21,756 bases of DNA. It comes from Rhodoblastus sp052145335 (GTDB lineage Bacteria > Pseudomonadota > Alphaproteobacteria > Rhizobiales > Beijerinckiaceae). Location: NCBI RefSeq assembly GCF_052145335.1, contig NZ_JBKQOU010000300.1:1-21756 (forward strand). Reading direction: 5' to 3'. The translations under genes and the position numbers were made by a program. Positions 13,863-21,756 of this stretch are shown piece by piece. Positions within the stretch are counted from its first letter, which is position 1; every line of letters starts with the position of its first letter. Below the pieces are notes generated by a model. It did no database searches. It saw nothing but the letters and a program-made list of their open reading frames with translations, and was not told the DNA's origin.

Positions 13863-14092
13863 GCGGAGCGGTCCGGGCCGATTTGTCTTGAGAGGCGGAT
13901 GAAGGACTTTTCAGGCTAAGCTCTCGCGAGGTTCGGCTCACGAATCGCGCAGATCGAAAAGCTCTCCGGTGTTCCGGCGATTCTTGGGCCAAAGCGGCGG
14001 TGGCGACGAGCAGCGCGCCGAGAACGGAAGCGAATTTCATGGCCTTTGTCCGCGCCCGACCAGGATCGCCCCAGTTCACGGCGCTGTATTCG

Positions 14093-14112
14093 CGGCTTGC
14101 AGCGGCAAGCCG
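14093..14112 (-). terminator. Possible stem-loop after mgtA
   Basis: CGGCTTGC (14093-14100) and GCAAGCCG (14105-14112) pair perfectly around AGCG, 36 bases beyond the mgtA stop. No T run follows, so it is at best a weak or Rho-assisted end. Confidence 0.4.
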
Positions 14113-14147
14113 ACGCCGATTTCGTCACTTGAGCAGGTCAATGGCTT

Positions 14148-16763
14148 CTAGCCCAGTCGATAGCGCCTGAAGAACCAGCCCTTCACGAAAAAGACGAGGG
14201 CAAGATAAGCTGCGGTCACGAGCGCCAGGGCGCCCATGACGGTGGCGGGCAGCGGAACGAACCCAAGCCAGGGCGCCAAGGGTGAATAGGGAAGCGCAAC
14301 GGCCGTGGCGAAGGCGAAGAGCGTGCTCGCCACCAGCGCGGGATGCGGCGGATCCTGCAGGGGTCTGGCCGTGCGGATGATGAAGATCACCAGGGTCTGG
14401 GTGGCGAGCGATTCGACGAACCACCCGGTCTGGAACAGCTTCTCGTTCGCATGGAAGCCCCATAGCAAAAGGCCGAAAGTGGCGAAGTCGAAAATCGAAC
14501 TCAACGGCCCGAACACCAACATGAATTTGCGGACGATGTTGAGATCCCAGTGCCGCGGCTTCGCCACCATGGAATCGCTGACCCTGTCCAGCGGAATCGT
14601 CGCCTCCGACAGATCATAGAGAAGATTGTTCAGGAGGATCTGGGTCGGCAGCATCGGCAGGAAGGGAAGGAACAGAACGGCGCCGGCCATGGAGAACATA
14701 TTGCCGAAATTCGAACTCGTCCCCATCATCATATATTTGATGATGTTCATGAAGGTCTTGCGCCCTTCGCGCACGCCGTCCGCCAGAACGCCAAGATCCT
14801 TGCGCAGAAGGATCATGGCGGCCGCGTCCTTGGCCACGTCGACGGCGGTGTCGACCGAGAAGCCGACATCCGCGGCGTGAAGCGACGGCGCGTCGTTGAT
14901 GCCGTCGCCAAGATAGCCGACAACATGGCCCCTGCGCCGCAGCGCCGTGATGATGCGCGATTTTTGCGGCGGCGTGACCCGGCAGAACAGCGTGGTTTCG
15001 TCGACCCTGGCCTGCAGGGCCTCGTCCGTCAGGACCTCGACCTCCGGCCCCGTCAGCGTTCCGCCGATTTTGAGACCGAGCTCGCCACAGACATGGCGGG
15101 TGACCAACTCGTTGTCGCCGGTCACGACTTTCAGGGCGACGCCCAGCTCGGCGAGGGCGTTCAGGGCCTCGCGCGCCCCCGCCTTAGGCGGGTCGAGAAA
15201 GGCCAGGAACCCAGCGAAAGTCAGGCCTGTTTCATCGGCGATGTTCGCCTGGTCTCGGTCCGCCTCGACCTCGCGCCACGCGACCCCGAGCCCCCTGTAG
15301 CCTTGGGCGCCGAGCCCATTGAACGTCTCCGCGGCGGTCTTGCGCGCCGCGGCGTCCAAGGGGAGCGGCGACGCTCCCTGCTGGTCGTAATAGGCCGACT
15401 GGCCGAGAACATCCTCCGGCGCGCCCTTCACGATGAGAAGCCGACGACCCTCGCCTTCGACGAGAATCGAAACGCGGCGCCGTTCGAAGTCGAACGGAAC
15501 CTCGTCGATCTTCCGCCAGGGCGCCAGGTCGATCTTGCCGACCGCGAGAATCGCTTCGTCCAGAGGACTCTTGAGCCCGGTTTCGAATGCTGCGTTGAGT
15601 TGCGCCATCCGCAACACGGCGCCACTGTCCCGCCCGCCAAGGTCCATTTCCCGGACCAGCTTGATGCGGGCTTCGGTCAGCGTCCCCGTCTTGTCGCTGC
15701 AAAATACGTCCATGGCGCCGAGATCGTCTATGGCGGACTGACGCTTGACGATCACCTGCTTGCGCGACATGCGGATCGCGCCATTTGCAAGCGTGACCGA
15801 CACGATCATCGGCAGGAGTTCGGGCGTCAGCCCGACCGCGAGCGCCAGGGCGAACAGGAAGGATTCGAGCAGCGGCCGATGAAAGAGGAGGTTGATCAGG
15901 ACCACGAACAGGACGAGAAAGATCGTGGCCTGGACGATCATCATCCCGAACTTCTGGATGCCCATGGCGAAGGCGGTCGGCGGCGGCGGCTTCTGGAGCG
16001 CGCTGGCGATCGAGCCGAGTTGCGCCTTGCGCCCGGTCGCCACGACCAGCGCTTTTGCGGTTCCGCTCACCACCGAGCTTCCCATGAACACAAGATTGGA
16101 CGGGAACGCGCTCGCGCTCGCCCCGCCGTTCGCCGGAGCCGCGTTCTTTTCGGCGGGGTATGGCTCTCCGGTGAGAAGCGCTTCGTCGACGTAAAGGTCG
16201 CGGGCCTCGATCAGTCGGGAATCGGCGGGCACGAGATCGCCGGCGGCCAGAAGAACGACATCGCCGGGCACGATCCCCGCCGCGGGAACTTCCACCGGCT
16301 GTCCATCGCGCAGCGCTTTCGCCGTAAGCGAGACCTCTTCGCGCAGGCTTTCGGCGGCATTTTGCGCCTGATGCTCCTGCGCCACGTCGAGGATCACCGA
16401 AAGGAGCACGATGGTGGCGATGATGACGAAGCTGGGAACGTCGCCTGTGAACGCCGATACGCCTGCGGCGAAAAGCAGAATCAACACCAACGGATTGCTG
16501 AACCGTTCGGCAATGGCGAACAGCAGGCGCTTGTGCGACGCCGTTTCGACCCGGTTAGGCCCAACCACAGCAAGAATGCCTTCCGCTTCGGAAGCGCGCA
16601 GGCCGGTGTCGGAGGAATGCAGCCGCTGAAGGAGGTCGGGGAGCGGAAGCGCAGCGATTTCCGATATTTCAGGCGCCGCAGGGTCGGGAGCGCCTCTGGT
16701 CGAGCGTTGCACTGGGGGTTGCGCGGAGGCTGCGTCCGGCCGGACGGAAGGCTGCTCATTCAT
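14148..16763 (-). CDS. mgtA: Magnesium-translocating P-type ATPase
   Basis: 871 residues of the P3B magnesium class. After a Pro/Ala-rich N-terminus: hydrophobic pair near residues 90-127; actuator loop with LLTGEP (Glu200; the usual S of TGES is P here); membrane segments near 273-325 with the class signature AVGLTPELLPMIVSVTLANG; phosphorylation site Asp357 in CSDKTGTLTEA; nucleotide domain KGAPEDVL; hinge GDGINDAPSLHAADVGFSVD; and C-terminal membrane part with LLNNLLYDLSEATIPLDRV. It imports Mg2+ across the inner membrane using ATP. GGAGAAG lies 6 bases before the ATG. It stands alone, without an obvious mgtC partner. A 743-residue frame on the other strand is a shadow. Confidence 0.95.
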   Translation of the reverse strand: MNEQPSVRPDAASAQPPVQRSTRGAPDPAAPEISEIAALPLPDLLQRLHSSDTGLRASEAEGILAVVGPNRVETASHKRLLFAIAERFSNPLVLILLFAAGVSAFTGDVPSFVIIATIVLLSVILDVAQEHQAQNAAESLREEVSLTAKALRDGQPVEVPAAGIVPGDVVLLAAGDLVPADSRLIEARDLYVDEALLTGEPYPAEKNAAPANGGASASAFPSNLVFMGSSVVSGTAKALVVATGRKAQLGSIASALQKPPPPTAFAMGIQKFGMMIVQATIFLVLFVVLINLLFHRPLLESFLFALALAVGLTPELLPMIVSVTLANGAIRMSRKQVIVKRQSAIDDLGAMDVFCSDKTGTLTEARIKLVREMDLGGRDSGAVLRMAQLNAAFETGLKSPLDEAILAVGKIDLAPWRKIDEVPFDFERRRVSILVEGEGRRLLIVKGAPEDVLGQSAYYDQQGASPLPLDAAARKTAAETFNGLGAQGYRGLGVAWREVEADRDQANIADETGLTFAGFLAFLDPPKAGAREALNALAELGVALKVVTGDNELVTRHVCGELGLKIGGTLTGPEVEVLTDEALQARVDETTLFCRVTPPQKSRIITALRRRGHVVGYLGDGINDAPSLHAADVGFSVDTAVDVAKDAAAMILLRKDLGVLADGVREGRKTFMNIIKYMMMGTSSNFGNMFSMAGAVLFLPFLPMLPTQILLNNLLYDLSEATIPLDRVSDSMVAKPRHWDLNIVRKFMLVFGPLSSIFDFATFGLLLWGFHANEKLFQTGWFVESLATQTLVIFIIRTARPLQDPPHPALVASTLFAFATAVALPYSPLAPWLGFVPLPATVMGALALVTAAYLALVFFVKGWFFRRYRLG

Positions 16764-17775
16764 CGACTTCTCCAGTCGTAATGGCGGGAGTCACAAGCGG
16801 AATCACGCATTGAGTTCATGCGCCCGAGGCGGACGCCGGTTCGATCCAGCATTGAAGCCCGGATTTTCGCTCATCAAGCTCAAGTTTATAGCCTTAACAT
16901 CGCATGACCCCGTGGCTGGAACGCACCGCGACTTCCCGAACCTGACTGATTTTTCGCCGACCCGCTCGTCCCGCCCCGCCATGCGGCTTACTACTTCGGC
17001 CTGACCCGCGCTATCAATGGAAAGCTCCCGTGTGGCACGGCAGGCCAAAGCTTGCAGCAGCGTCAGCGGTGCAACGGCTTCCGAAACCATAGCACCGCAT
17101 CGGGTACAATCGTTCCCGATATTCTGCCTAATGAGCACAATGACCTTCGCATCGATCCAGGGGGATCACCGGCGTGAGGGCTCGGCGCCAAGGATAGGCG
17201 CGTTGCGTTTCGTTACGTGGAGCGACCGGCGATGAGGCGTTGGTGCGTCGTGCGCCAGATTAGCGCGGGATGGGCGGGCGCCGGCGATGGCGAGGTCTGC
17301 CAGTGGACGCTTCCGTCGGGCTCCCCACCGGAGGACCGAGCGGAATTTAGCCGAACTGGTCGCTGAGGTCTCGACGATCGATCGCGATTGCTGGCGACGG
17401 CATTTGCCAAGATCGCGCTACGGGCCGTGACGAGGAGATTGCGCGCGAAATGATCCGGCGCTCTCGTTCTTTGGGGGGCGTAGAACGAGAGCGCCGGGCG
17501 GGACATCGGGCTATGCCCGCCGCCCACGGCGTCCTAATTTACGGCCATTTATGTCCAATTGTTGGCGCATGGCCGGCTATTTGACGAATATCCCCAGCCG
17601 CCGCACGTTGCCTGCGATGCGTATCGCGCTGGCTTTGACTCGACGATTCCCGGCGACAGATTGCGCCGGCGCCAAACGACCCTTGATTTCGAGGTGGCAG
17701 GGCACATCGGGGGGCGGTAAGGTGCACTGGCGGAGATAGTTCGCTACGCACCGGTGATGCTCCCGGAGGATCTCA
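16764..17775. other. One-kilobase region without a recognisable gene
   Basis: Open frames here, such as one of 111 residues at 16803-17138 on the minus strand, show no family resemblance, signal peptide or convincing start. The stretch holds the mgtA promoter, a perfect 16-bp inverted repeat at 17455-17497 and, at its right end, the ribosome-binding site of an integrase fragment. It reads like decayed accessory DNA. Confidence 0.55.
17455..17497. repeat. Perfect 16-bp inverted repeat
   Basis: CCGGCGCTCTCGTTCT (17455-17470) is exactly complementary to 17482-17497, with an 11-base G-rich loop TTGGGGGGCGT. No T run follows on either strand and no gene abuts it. Confidence 0.85.
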
Positions 17776-17988
17776 ATGCCGAAACTGACCGAGGATGCCA
17801 TCTGCAAAGCTATCGCCGCAGGCCCGGCGCCCGGCAAGTCCTACACGATGCTCTTGGACCCGGAAATGACCGGGCTTGGTTTCAAAATCATAACTTCGCC
17901 ATTGGCGCACAGACCGCCCATCCCGCTCTTGGCTGTTGAATTCGCGCGCGTTTTCGGCGCTCTCATCCTAGGGAGCCTATTTTACTAA
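17776..17988 (+). pseudogene. Truncated tyrosine integrase, arm-binding N-terminus only
   Basis: 70 residues. The first 40 or so (PKLTEDAICKAIAAGPAPGK, then SYTMLLDPEMTGLGFKIITS) fit the DUF4102/Arm-DNA-binding domain at the N-terminus of phage and island integrases, which reads L-T-...-G-(Y/F)-...-D-x-E-x-x-G-(L/F)-G-x-(R/K). After that the sequence changes to an unrelated tail ending GALILGSLFY. The core-binding and catalytic domains are absent. A good GGAGG at 17763-17767 remains. It is read as the stub of an integrase lost by deletion, marking a former island junction; a chance resemblance of a small ORF is possible. Confidence 0.5.
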
Positions 17989-18200
17989 GCGTTTTTACTA
18001 CATGACATTAATATGAATGCAGATAGGCCGTGCATAAACATTGCTCCGCACACTATAGGCGCCATTTTTATAGGCGGTTTCGACCTAGGCTACAGCCATT
18101 AATTTGGTTACTTCTCCGTTCCGGTAGCGCGGTTGGGCGCCTCGCCGAACTTGCCTTTGGGCAAATCGGCGCTCCGACCTGGAAAAGCCTGGGGGCGACG

Positions 18201-19646
18201 ATGAAAAGATTTTTGTTGATTCTTTTGACGGCGACCGGCCTGGCGGGCGTCGCCAACGCCCAGAGCCTTCCTAGCGCGAAGGCCCCCGAACCGGCCGCGG
18301 AGAAGCCGAGCTGCTTCGCCGACTTCTCGACCTATATGAATTCATCGGTCAAGGACTGCCCGCTGAGCTACGCCGGCGTCACCCTGTTCGGCAATATCGA
18401 TGGCGGCTATGGCTACGAGGAACATGGCGTCCCGATGGGCTACAGCGCCGACAAGGTTAATTACGCGATCCAGAGGAACAGCAACCGTTCAACCTGGCTT
18501 TGGTCACCGAACGGGGCCTCGACTTCGACGGTTGGCGTCAAGATCGAAGAGAAGCTTTTCGACAAATGGCTGTTCATCGCTGCGGCCGACACCGGGTTTA
18601 ATCCTTATTCGATGAATCTGATCGACGGCCCGCAGTCGCTGGCCGACAACAACCTCAACAAGGCTCTCACCCAGCGGTCGCACTTCGATTCGAGCCGCGC
18701 CGGCCAATGGGACAACGGCCAGGGCTTCTTCGGCTTCAGCAATCCCGACTACGGCACACTGACCTTCGGCCGCACCAATTCGCTCGCCTCTGGCGTTCTC
18801 GGCTCCTATGACCCGGTGGCTTCGGTCGCCTTTTCGCAGATCGGCTTCTCGTCGGCCTATGCTGGCTTCGGCATCAGCCCCTCGGTGCGCGTGAACACGG
18901 CGCTGACCTACCGCCTGACTTACCAGGGCTTCCGCATCGCCGGACAGGCGCAGATCGGCGGCTATGAGCTGGGCAATGCGTCGACCAGTTCGTATCAACT
19001 CCAGCTGGGCGCGGATTTCGGCAATTTCTCCTTCGACGTGGTCGGCGGAACAGCCCAGAACTCGGTGGCCTTGTCGACTTATGGCGGCAGCGGCCTGCCG
19101 GCCGGCTACGACCCGAATTCGATCCTGAAGGCGACCGTGGGGAACAACGCCGGCGTCGAAGTTTTGGCGAGCTACAAATGGGATAAGTTCAAATTCTATG
19201 CTGGCTATATCTACGGTCAAACCAACAATCCGACCAACACCTACTACCCCGGCGGCCTGCCGACCATCATCTCCGCCGGACTTTTTGTTCCTCCGGGCGC
19301 CGTCACCACCAACGCCTACAATGTGCCTCGCGATCAGAACACGGTCTGGACCGGCGTCCGCTATTCGGCCATGAAAAATCTCGATCTCTCAGCAGGCGTC
19401 TATTGGGAAAGCCAGAACGATTACCTGCAGGGGCCGGCGCTCTGCACGGGGTCGGGAATTTACACCAGCAGCAGCAAATGTTCCGGCGGCCGCTATTCCT
19501 ATTCCTTCATGGCGGATTGGAAGCCGATTCCTCGCGTCGACGTCTATGCCGGCTTGATGGTCTCGACGGTCTATGGCGGCGTGGCCAGCGGCTTTCTGTA
19601 TACCCAGAACATCGATCCGATGGTCGGCGTCCGCTTCCGGTTCTAA
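18201..19646 (+). CDS. Outer-membrane porin
   Basis: 481 residues. The start ATG at 18201 gives a clean signal peptide, KRFLLILLTATGLAGVANA, cut before QSLPSAKAP. The mature part holds two Cys flanking SFADFST...KDCPLSYAG, then amphipathic beta strands with repeated GNIDGGYGYE, GFFGFSNPDYGTLTFGR (the Gram-negative porin family hallmark preceding loop 3), YKWDKFKFYAGYIYGQT and a C-terminal Phe in VGVRFRF, the Bam recognition end. It forms a diffusion channel for small solutes in the outer membrane, and the type is common in Hyphomicrobiales. The upstream in-frame extension to 18030 lacks sense and is rejected. The His-rich gene follows 134 bases later. Confidence 0.93.
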   Translation: MKRFLLILLTATGLAGVANAQSLPSAKAPEPAAEKPSCFADFSTYMNSSVKDCPLSYAGVTLFGNIDGGYGYEEHGVPMGYSADKVNYAIQRNSNRSTWLWSPNGASTSTVGVKIEEKLFDKWLFIAAADTGFNPYSMNLIDGPQSLADNNLNKALTQRSHFDSSRAGQWDNGQGFFGFSNPDYGTLTFGRTNSLASGVLGSYDPVASVAFSQIGFSSAYAGFGISPSVRVNTALTYRLTYQGFRIAGQAQIGGYELGNASTSSYQLQLGADFGNFSFDVVGGTAQNSVALSTYGGSGLPAGYDPNSILKATVGNNAGVEVLASYKWDKFKFYAGYIYGQTNNPTNTYYPGGLPTIISAGLFVPPGAVTTNAYNVPRDQNTVWTGVRYSAMKNLDLSAGVYWESQNDYLQGPALCTGSGIYTSSSKCSGGRYSYSFMADWKPIPRVDVYAGLMVSTVYGGVASGFLYTQNIDPMVGVRFRF

Positions 19647-19780
19647 GGCGCCGTTTAAAAAGGCGGCTTGAACAGGGACGGCGGGTCGCCATCTATTCGC
19701 GGAGCCAGCAGGCGGCCGCAGAAAGAAGCCGGGACGTATTTCGACATTGTCCGTCAACGACGACCAAGTGGAGATTTCCA

Positions 19781-20059
19781 ATGAAAACTGCTATCGCCAT
19801 GGCGTTAGCGCTCGGCGTATGGGCCATGTCGCCCGCGGTCGCGGCTTCGTCCGAAACGACTGAGCCGACCCACCACCATCACCGCCACCACTACAATCAT
19901 CGCCAGGCCGTCGCGCCGGCCCCCCATTTGGCTCCCGCGGTCGCGGCTCCCGCGGGCCCCTCGTTGAGGCCCTATCCTCCAGGCGAGGGCGACACGGACG
20001 GATTGAGCCGCGATCCCGACGATTGCAAAACGGGTTGCATCGGCGGCAATCCGGGCTGA
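19781..20059 (+). CDS. Small secreted His-rich protein
   Basis: 92 residues. The ATG at 19781, with GGAG 8 bases upstream, opens a signal peptide KTAIAMALALGVWAMSPAVA cut before ASSETTEP. The mature part begins with a His cluster (THHHHRHHYNHR, about residues 30-41), continues with a Pro/Ala linker and ends in PYPPGEGDTDGLSRDPDDC followed by KTGCIGGNPG with two Cys. The protein is likely periplasmic or extracellular; the His cluster suggests metal binding (Ni, Cu, Zn or Co), which is inference. No named family recognised; the C-terminal block looks conserved from memory of alphaproteobacterial hypothetical proteins. Frames reading into it from the porin are shadows. Confidence 0.75.
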   Translation: MKTAIAMALALGVWAMSPAVAASSETTEPTHHHHRHHYNHRQAVAPAPHLAPAVAAPAGPSLRPYPPGEGDTDGLSRDPDDCKTGCIGGNPG

Positions 20060-20081
20060 CGGAGGTCCTCGAGGCAGCCCG

Positions 20082-20117
20082 GTCTTTTGCACGATGCCAG
20101 GGCGTCGCGCAAAAGAC
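20082..20117 (+). terminator. Long stem-loop after the His-rich gene
   Basis: GTCTTTTGCACGATGC (20082-20097) pairs with GCGTCGCGCAAAAGAC (20102-20117) with one mismatch and one G-T wobble around CAGG. It lies 22 bases beyond the stop. A T run is missing, so it may protect the 3' end rather than terminate intrinsically. Confidence 0.6.
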
Positions 20118-20372
20118 GGTCGCGCTATCCATCAGTCCGCTTGCGCGTTCGCGAGACAAATGTCCGATGAAATTTTTATAGAGCATCCTTCACTAAAAGT
20201 TGTAGGATGGTGGACAGGAGTGTGATTGTTTTCCCTAGTCAGTTCCGAACTTACTCTGGTACGTTTTCTGGAAACTAGACAGGCTCCGAACAGCCAACGC
20301 AGTTCTCATTTCAACGAACTTTTTGCAGATGGTGACAAGTCTAAAAGCCTCATTTTGAGCGAGAAAACGACA
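20118..20372. other. Upstream region of pstS
   Basis: About 250 bases, AT-richer than neighbours, between the stem-loop and pstS. An in-frame ATG at 20226 would lengthen PstS by 49 residues before its signal peptide and is not believed. On the minus strand two CTGT half-sites lie 11 bases apart (20293-20290 and 20282-20279), the spacing of a Pho box, but the rest of the consensus is poor and the orientation is opposite to the gene. Confidence 0.4.
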
Positions 20373-21407
20373 ATGATCACACGTCGAATTGCTATTCGAG
20401 ACTCGCTGGTGGCAGGCGGCGCCGCTCTTCTTGGCTGGACGATCCCGGAATTCAGTGCAAACGCCGAAGAAAACCTATCAATTCATGGGGCTGGGTCGAC
20501 ATTTTCTGCCCCTTTGTATCAAAAGTGGATTGAAGCATATCAACAGGATCACAGACAGGTCTCGATAAACTACGACGCCGTCGGGAGCGGCGAAGGCGTG
20601 ACACGCTTTGTCCACGGCTCCGTCGATTTCGGCGCGACCGATGTTCTGCCGAGTGAATTGATGCTCGCCGCCGTCAAGCGCGGCGCCATTCCAGTTCCCG
20701 TTACCGCAGGCATGATTGCCCTGGCTTATAATCTCCCCGGTATTACGGACGTTCTGAAGCTGCCAAGGGATGTTTACGCCGATATTTTCACTGGACGAAT
20801 TCGGGTCTGGAACGACCCCAGAATTGTTGCAGCGAACAAGGGCCTTCATCTGCCGGCGTCCGATATCGCCGTTGTGATCCGACAGGACAGCAGCGGGACG
20901 GCCTCTGCGTTCACACGCCATCTTGTCGCGATCGGTTCAAGTTGGCAGGCAAACGGAGCGGGGGACGGTTTTGCGATTGATTGGGCGACCGCCGCCATGC
21001 TGGCCAAAGGCAACGAAGGCGTCGCGCAAAAGATCAAGATAAGCGAAGGCTCGATCGGCTTTGTTGAATATGGTTTCGCCAAGCGCCTCGGACTAAGCAT
21101 GGCGACGCTGGAGAATGACGCCGGGAAATTCGTAGCCCCGGGCCAAGCCGCCGGGATGGCGGCGCTCCTGGCATCGGGAAGCGGCTCGACCGCTAATCCA
21201 CCAGGAGACGCCTCCTACCCGATCGTTACTTTGAGCTATTTGCTTCTTTTTAGGAAAAATACCGATTCCAGGAAAGCGGCGGTCTTGAAAGATTGGGTCA
21301 AATGGGGCCTGGCGACGGGTCAGACATTCGCACCAGGACTCGGCTATCTCCCATTGCCTCCTGAAACCGCAGCGCTCGCGGAGCGATCTCTGGACAGTGT
21401 TTCCTGA
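20373..21407 (+). CDS. pstS: Phosphate ABC-transporter substrate-binding protein (orphan)
   Basis: 344 residues. The N-terminus ITRRIAIRDSLVAGGAALLG looks like a twin-arginine (Tat) signal, although Ile replaces the usual Phe; cleavage probably near SANA. The mature part has PstS blocks: IHGAGSTFSAPLYQKWIEAY; AVGSGEGVTRFVHGSVDFGA; DVLPS; RVWNDPRI; VVIRQDSSGTASAFTRHL with the phosphate-binding Arg/Asp/Ser/Gly/Thr; and a C-terminal lobe ending SLDSVS. It binds inorganic phosphate in the periplasm for PstCAB. No pstC, pstA, pstB or phoU follows; a transposase remnant is directly downstream, so it is an orphan or cut-off copy. The ATG at 20373 gives the signal peptide. Confidence 0.92.
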   Translation: MITRRIAIRDSLVAGGAALLGWTIPEFSANAEENLSIHGAGSTFSAPLYQKWIEAYQQDHRQVSINYDAVGSGEGVTRFVHGSVDFGATDVLPSELMLAAVKRGAIPVPVTAGMIALAYNLPGITDVLKLPRDVYADIFTGRIRVWNDPRIVAANKGLHLPASDIAVVIRQDSSGTASAFTRHLVAIGSSWQANGAGDGFAIDWATAAMLAKGNEGVAQKIKISEGSIGFVEYGFAKRLGLSMATLENDAGKFVAPGQAAGMAALLASGSGSTANPPGDASYPIVTLSYLLLFRKNTDSRKAAVLKDWVKWGLATGQTFAPGLGYLPLPPETAALAERSLDSVS

Positions 21408-21415
21408 TCATAAAT

Positions 21416-21468
21416 GCGCCTGGCGCTAGACGATCTCAGCATCGAACCTTGCCGCGCGCCTGGCGCTA
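21416..21468. repeat. Direct 13-bp repeats after pstS
   Basis: GCGCCTGGCGCTA occurs at 21416-21428 and again at 21456-21468. Each copy holds an interrupted palindrome GCGCC-T-GGCGC. The repeats lie between pstS and the transposase remnant and may mark the decayed insertion edge. Confidence 0.7.
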
Positions 21469-21756
21469 CGCCCCAAGTGGCGGCGCCGTTGTAGCCGGCG
21501 TCGCGAATGCCCGCTTCGAGAACAGGAATTAAGCCAGACCTCCCTCGGAAGCGGCAAAAAGCCGTCGCGATTCCGTTGCTGTGATCGAAACGCGAAACAT
21601 CCCCAAGTGTCGAAGCCGATAGCCTGTTGCTTAATGCGCCTGACCCTTTCTCGGCGCCATAACTGGTCGCGTCCATAGCAGCTTTTTTCCGCGCTCTTGA
21701 CACTCTGGCTATCGACTATCGCAGCCGTCGGCCTTTGATGGACCCTCGCGATCGAC
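21430..21756 (-). pseudogene. Degraded IS5-family transposase remnant (runs off the right edge)
   Basis: On the minus strand one frame reads RPTAAIVDSQSVKSAEK near the right edge, the block with the first catalytic Asp of IS5-family DDE transposases. The same frame later gives RVRRIKQQAIGFDTWG, matching the KGRKRHI.VDT.G region, and RNRDG, matching TDRDG. In a neighbouring frame SYGAEK fits the G-Y-D-A-x-K step, and GLIPVLEAGIRDAGYNGAAT fits the FADGGYQGP region. Real homology is thus spread over two frames with several frameshifts and no intact gene. The left limit is approximate. It is classed as a dead insertion sequence; the window ends inside it, so the rest may lie outside. Confidence 0.75.

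Larger units (their letters stand above)
13707..14040 (-). other. Leader/promoter region with a possible decayed secreted-protein ORF
   Basis: An ATG at 14040 on the minus strand opens KFASVLGALLVATAALAQES, a convincing signal peptide with an Ala-x-Ala cleavage site. The frame then runs on as compositionally odd sequence through the sigma-54 promoter and hairpin of the next operon to 13699. Normal coding there is unlikely. It may be a truncated or frameshifted secreted-protein gene; a one-base shift after the signal peptide reaches a stop within about 15 codons. No family recognised. Confidence 0.3.

Noticed and set aside
14550..16781. 743-residue open frame on the plus strand opposite mgtA
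   Set aside because: Antisense shadow of an unambiguous P-type ATPase; rich in Arg, Asp and His with no recognisable fold.
16840..16860. GGTTCGATCC, resembling a tRNA T-loop
   Set aside because: The flanking bases do not pair into a T stem, and no acceptor or anticodon arm is present around it.
16803..17138. 111-residue minus-strand ORF upstream of mgtA as a possible leader gene
   Set aside because: No ribosome-binding site, no family resemblance and no start overlap; composition fits non-coding DNA.
17577..17837. 86-residue minus-strand ORF overlapping the integrase stub
   Set aside because: No convincing start or homology; the plus-strand integrase-like frame with a good ribosome-binding site explains the region better.
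20279..20293. Pho box upstream of pstS
   Set aside because: Two CTGT half-sites have the right 11-base period but lie on the opposite strand, and the remaining consensus bases fail; kept only as a note in the region entry.
1..21756. CRISPR array, rRNA or toxin-antitoxin pair
   Set aside because: No regularly spaced repeats, no rRNA-like stretches and no recognisable toxin or antitoxin families were seen on either strand.

Overview
The window looks like a chromosomal segment of a GC-rich, nitrogen-fixing alphaproteobacterium of the order Hyphomicrobiales, probably near Methylocystaceae/Beijerinckiaceae. This is inferred from the mix of an ATP synthase b-subunit tail, PEP carboxylase, an MbfA-type ferritin/VIT fusion, a nif accessory cluster, an alphaproteobacterial-type porin and a two-palindrome intergenic repeat. 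No database search was possible, so genus-level placement is not claimed.

Layout. (1) 1-1070: 3' end of atpF with an intrinsic terminator, then a visibly AT-richer DUF6680-like gene and a palindromic repeat element. (2) 1072-7000: ppc and a NUDIX gene on the minus strand, divergent from an overlapping pair mbfA-metallophosphoesterase; then a minus-strand AT-hook-like basic protein. (3) 7225-12330: nitrogen-fixation accessory genes: nifO, convergent with a ferredoxin/flavodoxin-NADP reductase, then iscA(nif)-nifS-nifV and two small unknown ORFs. A textbook sigma-54 -24/-12 promoter with an upstream NifA-type TGT-N10-ACA site precedes iscA. (4) 12332-13862: a tight minus-strand operon (Rieske protein, DUF6156-like protein, a 54-residue ORF absent from ordinary ORF calls, group II truncated hemoglobin), also preceded by a sigma-54 promoter match. 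(5) 14148-16763: mgtA magnesium P-type ATPase. (6) 16764-21756: sparse region with mobile-element debris (integrase N-terminal fragment, IS5-family transposase remnant at the right edge), a perfect 16-bp inverted repeat, a porin, a His-rich secreted small protein and an orphan pstS.

How it works together. NifS and IscA supply sulfur and Fe-S clusters and NifV makes homocitrate for FeMo-co. Fpr and the Rieske protein could supply electrons, and the truncated hemoglobin could manage O2 or NO. PEP carboxylase supplies oxaloacetate and MbfA exports excess iron. The most interesting signals are the sigma-54-driven Rieske/DUF/54-aa/globin operon and the fact that both sigma-54 promoters carry a terminator-like stem-loop across the predicted start site. 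The second could silence read-through while leaving promoter-initiated transcripts free of the hairpin.
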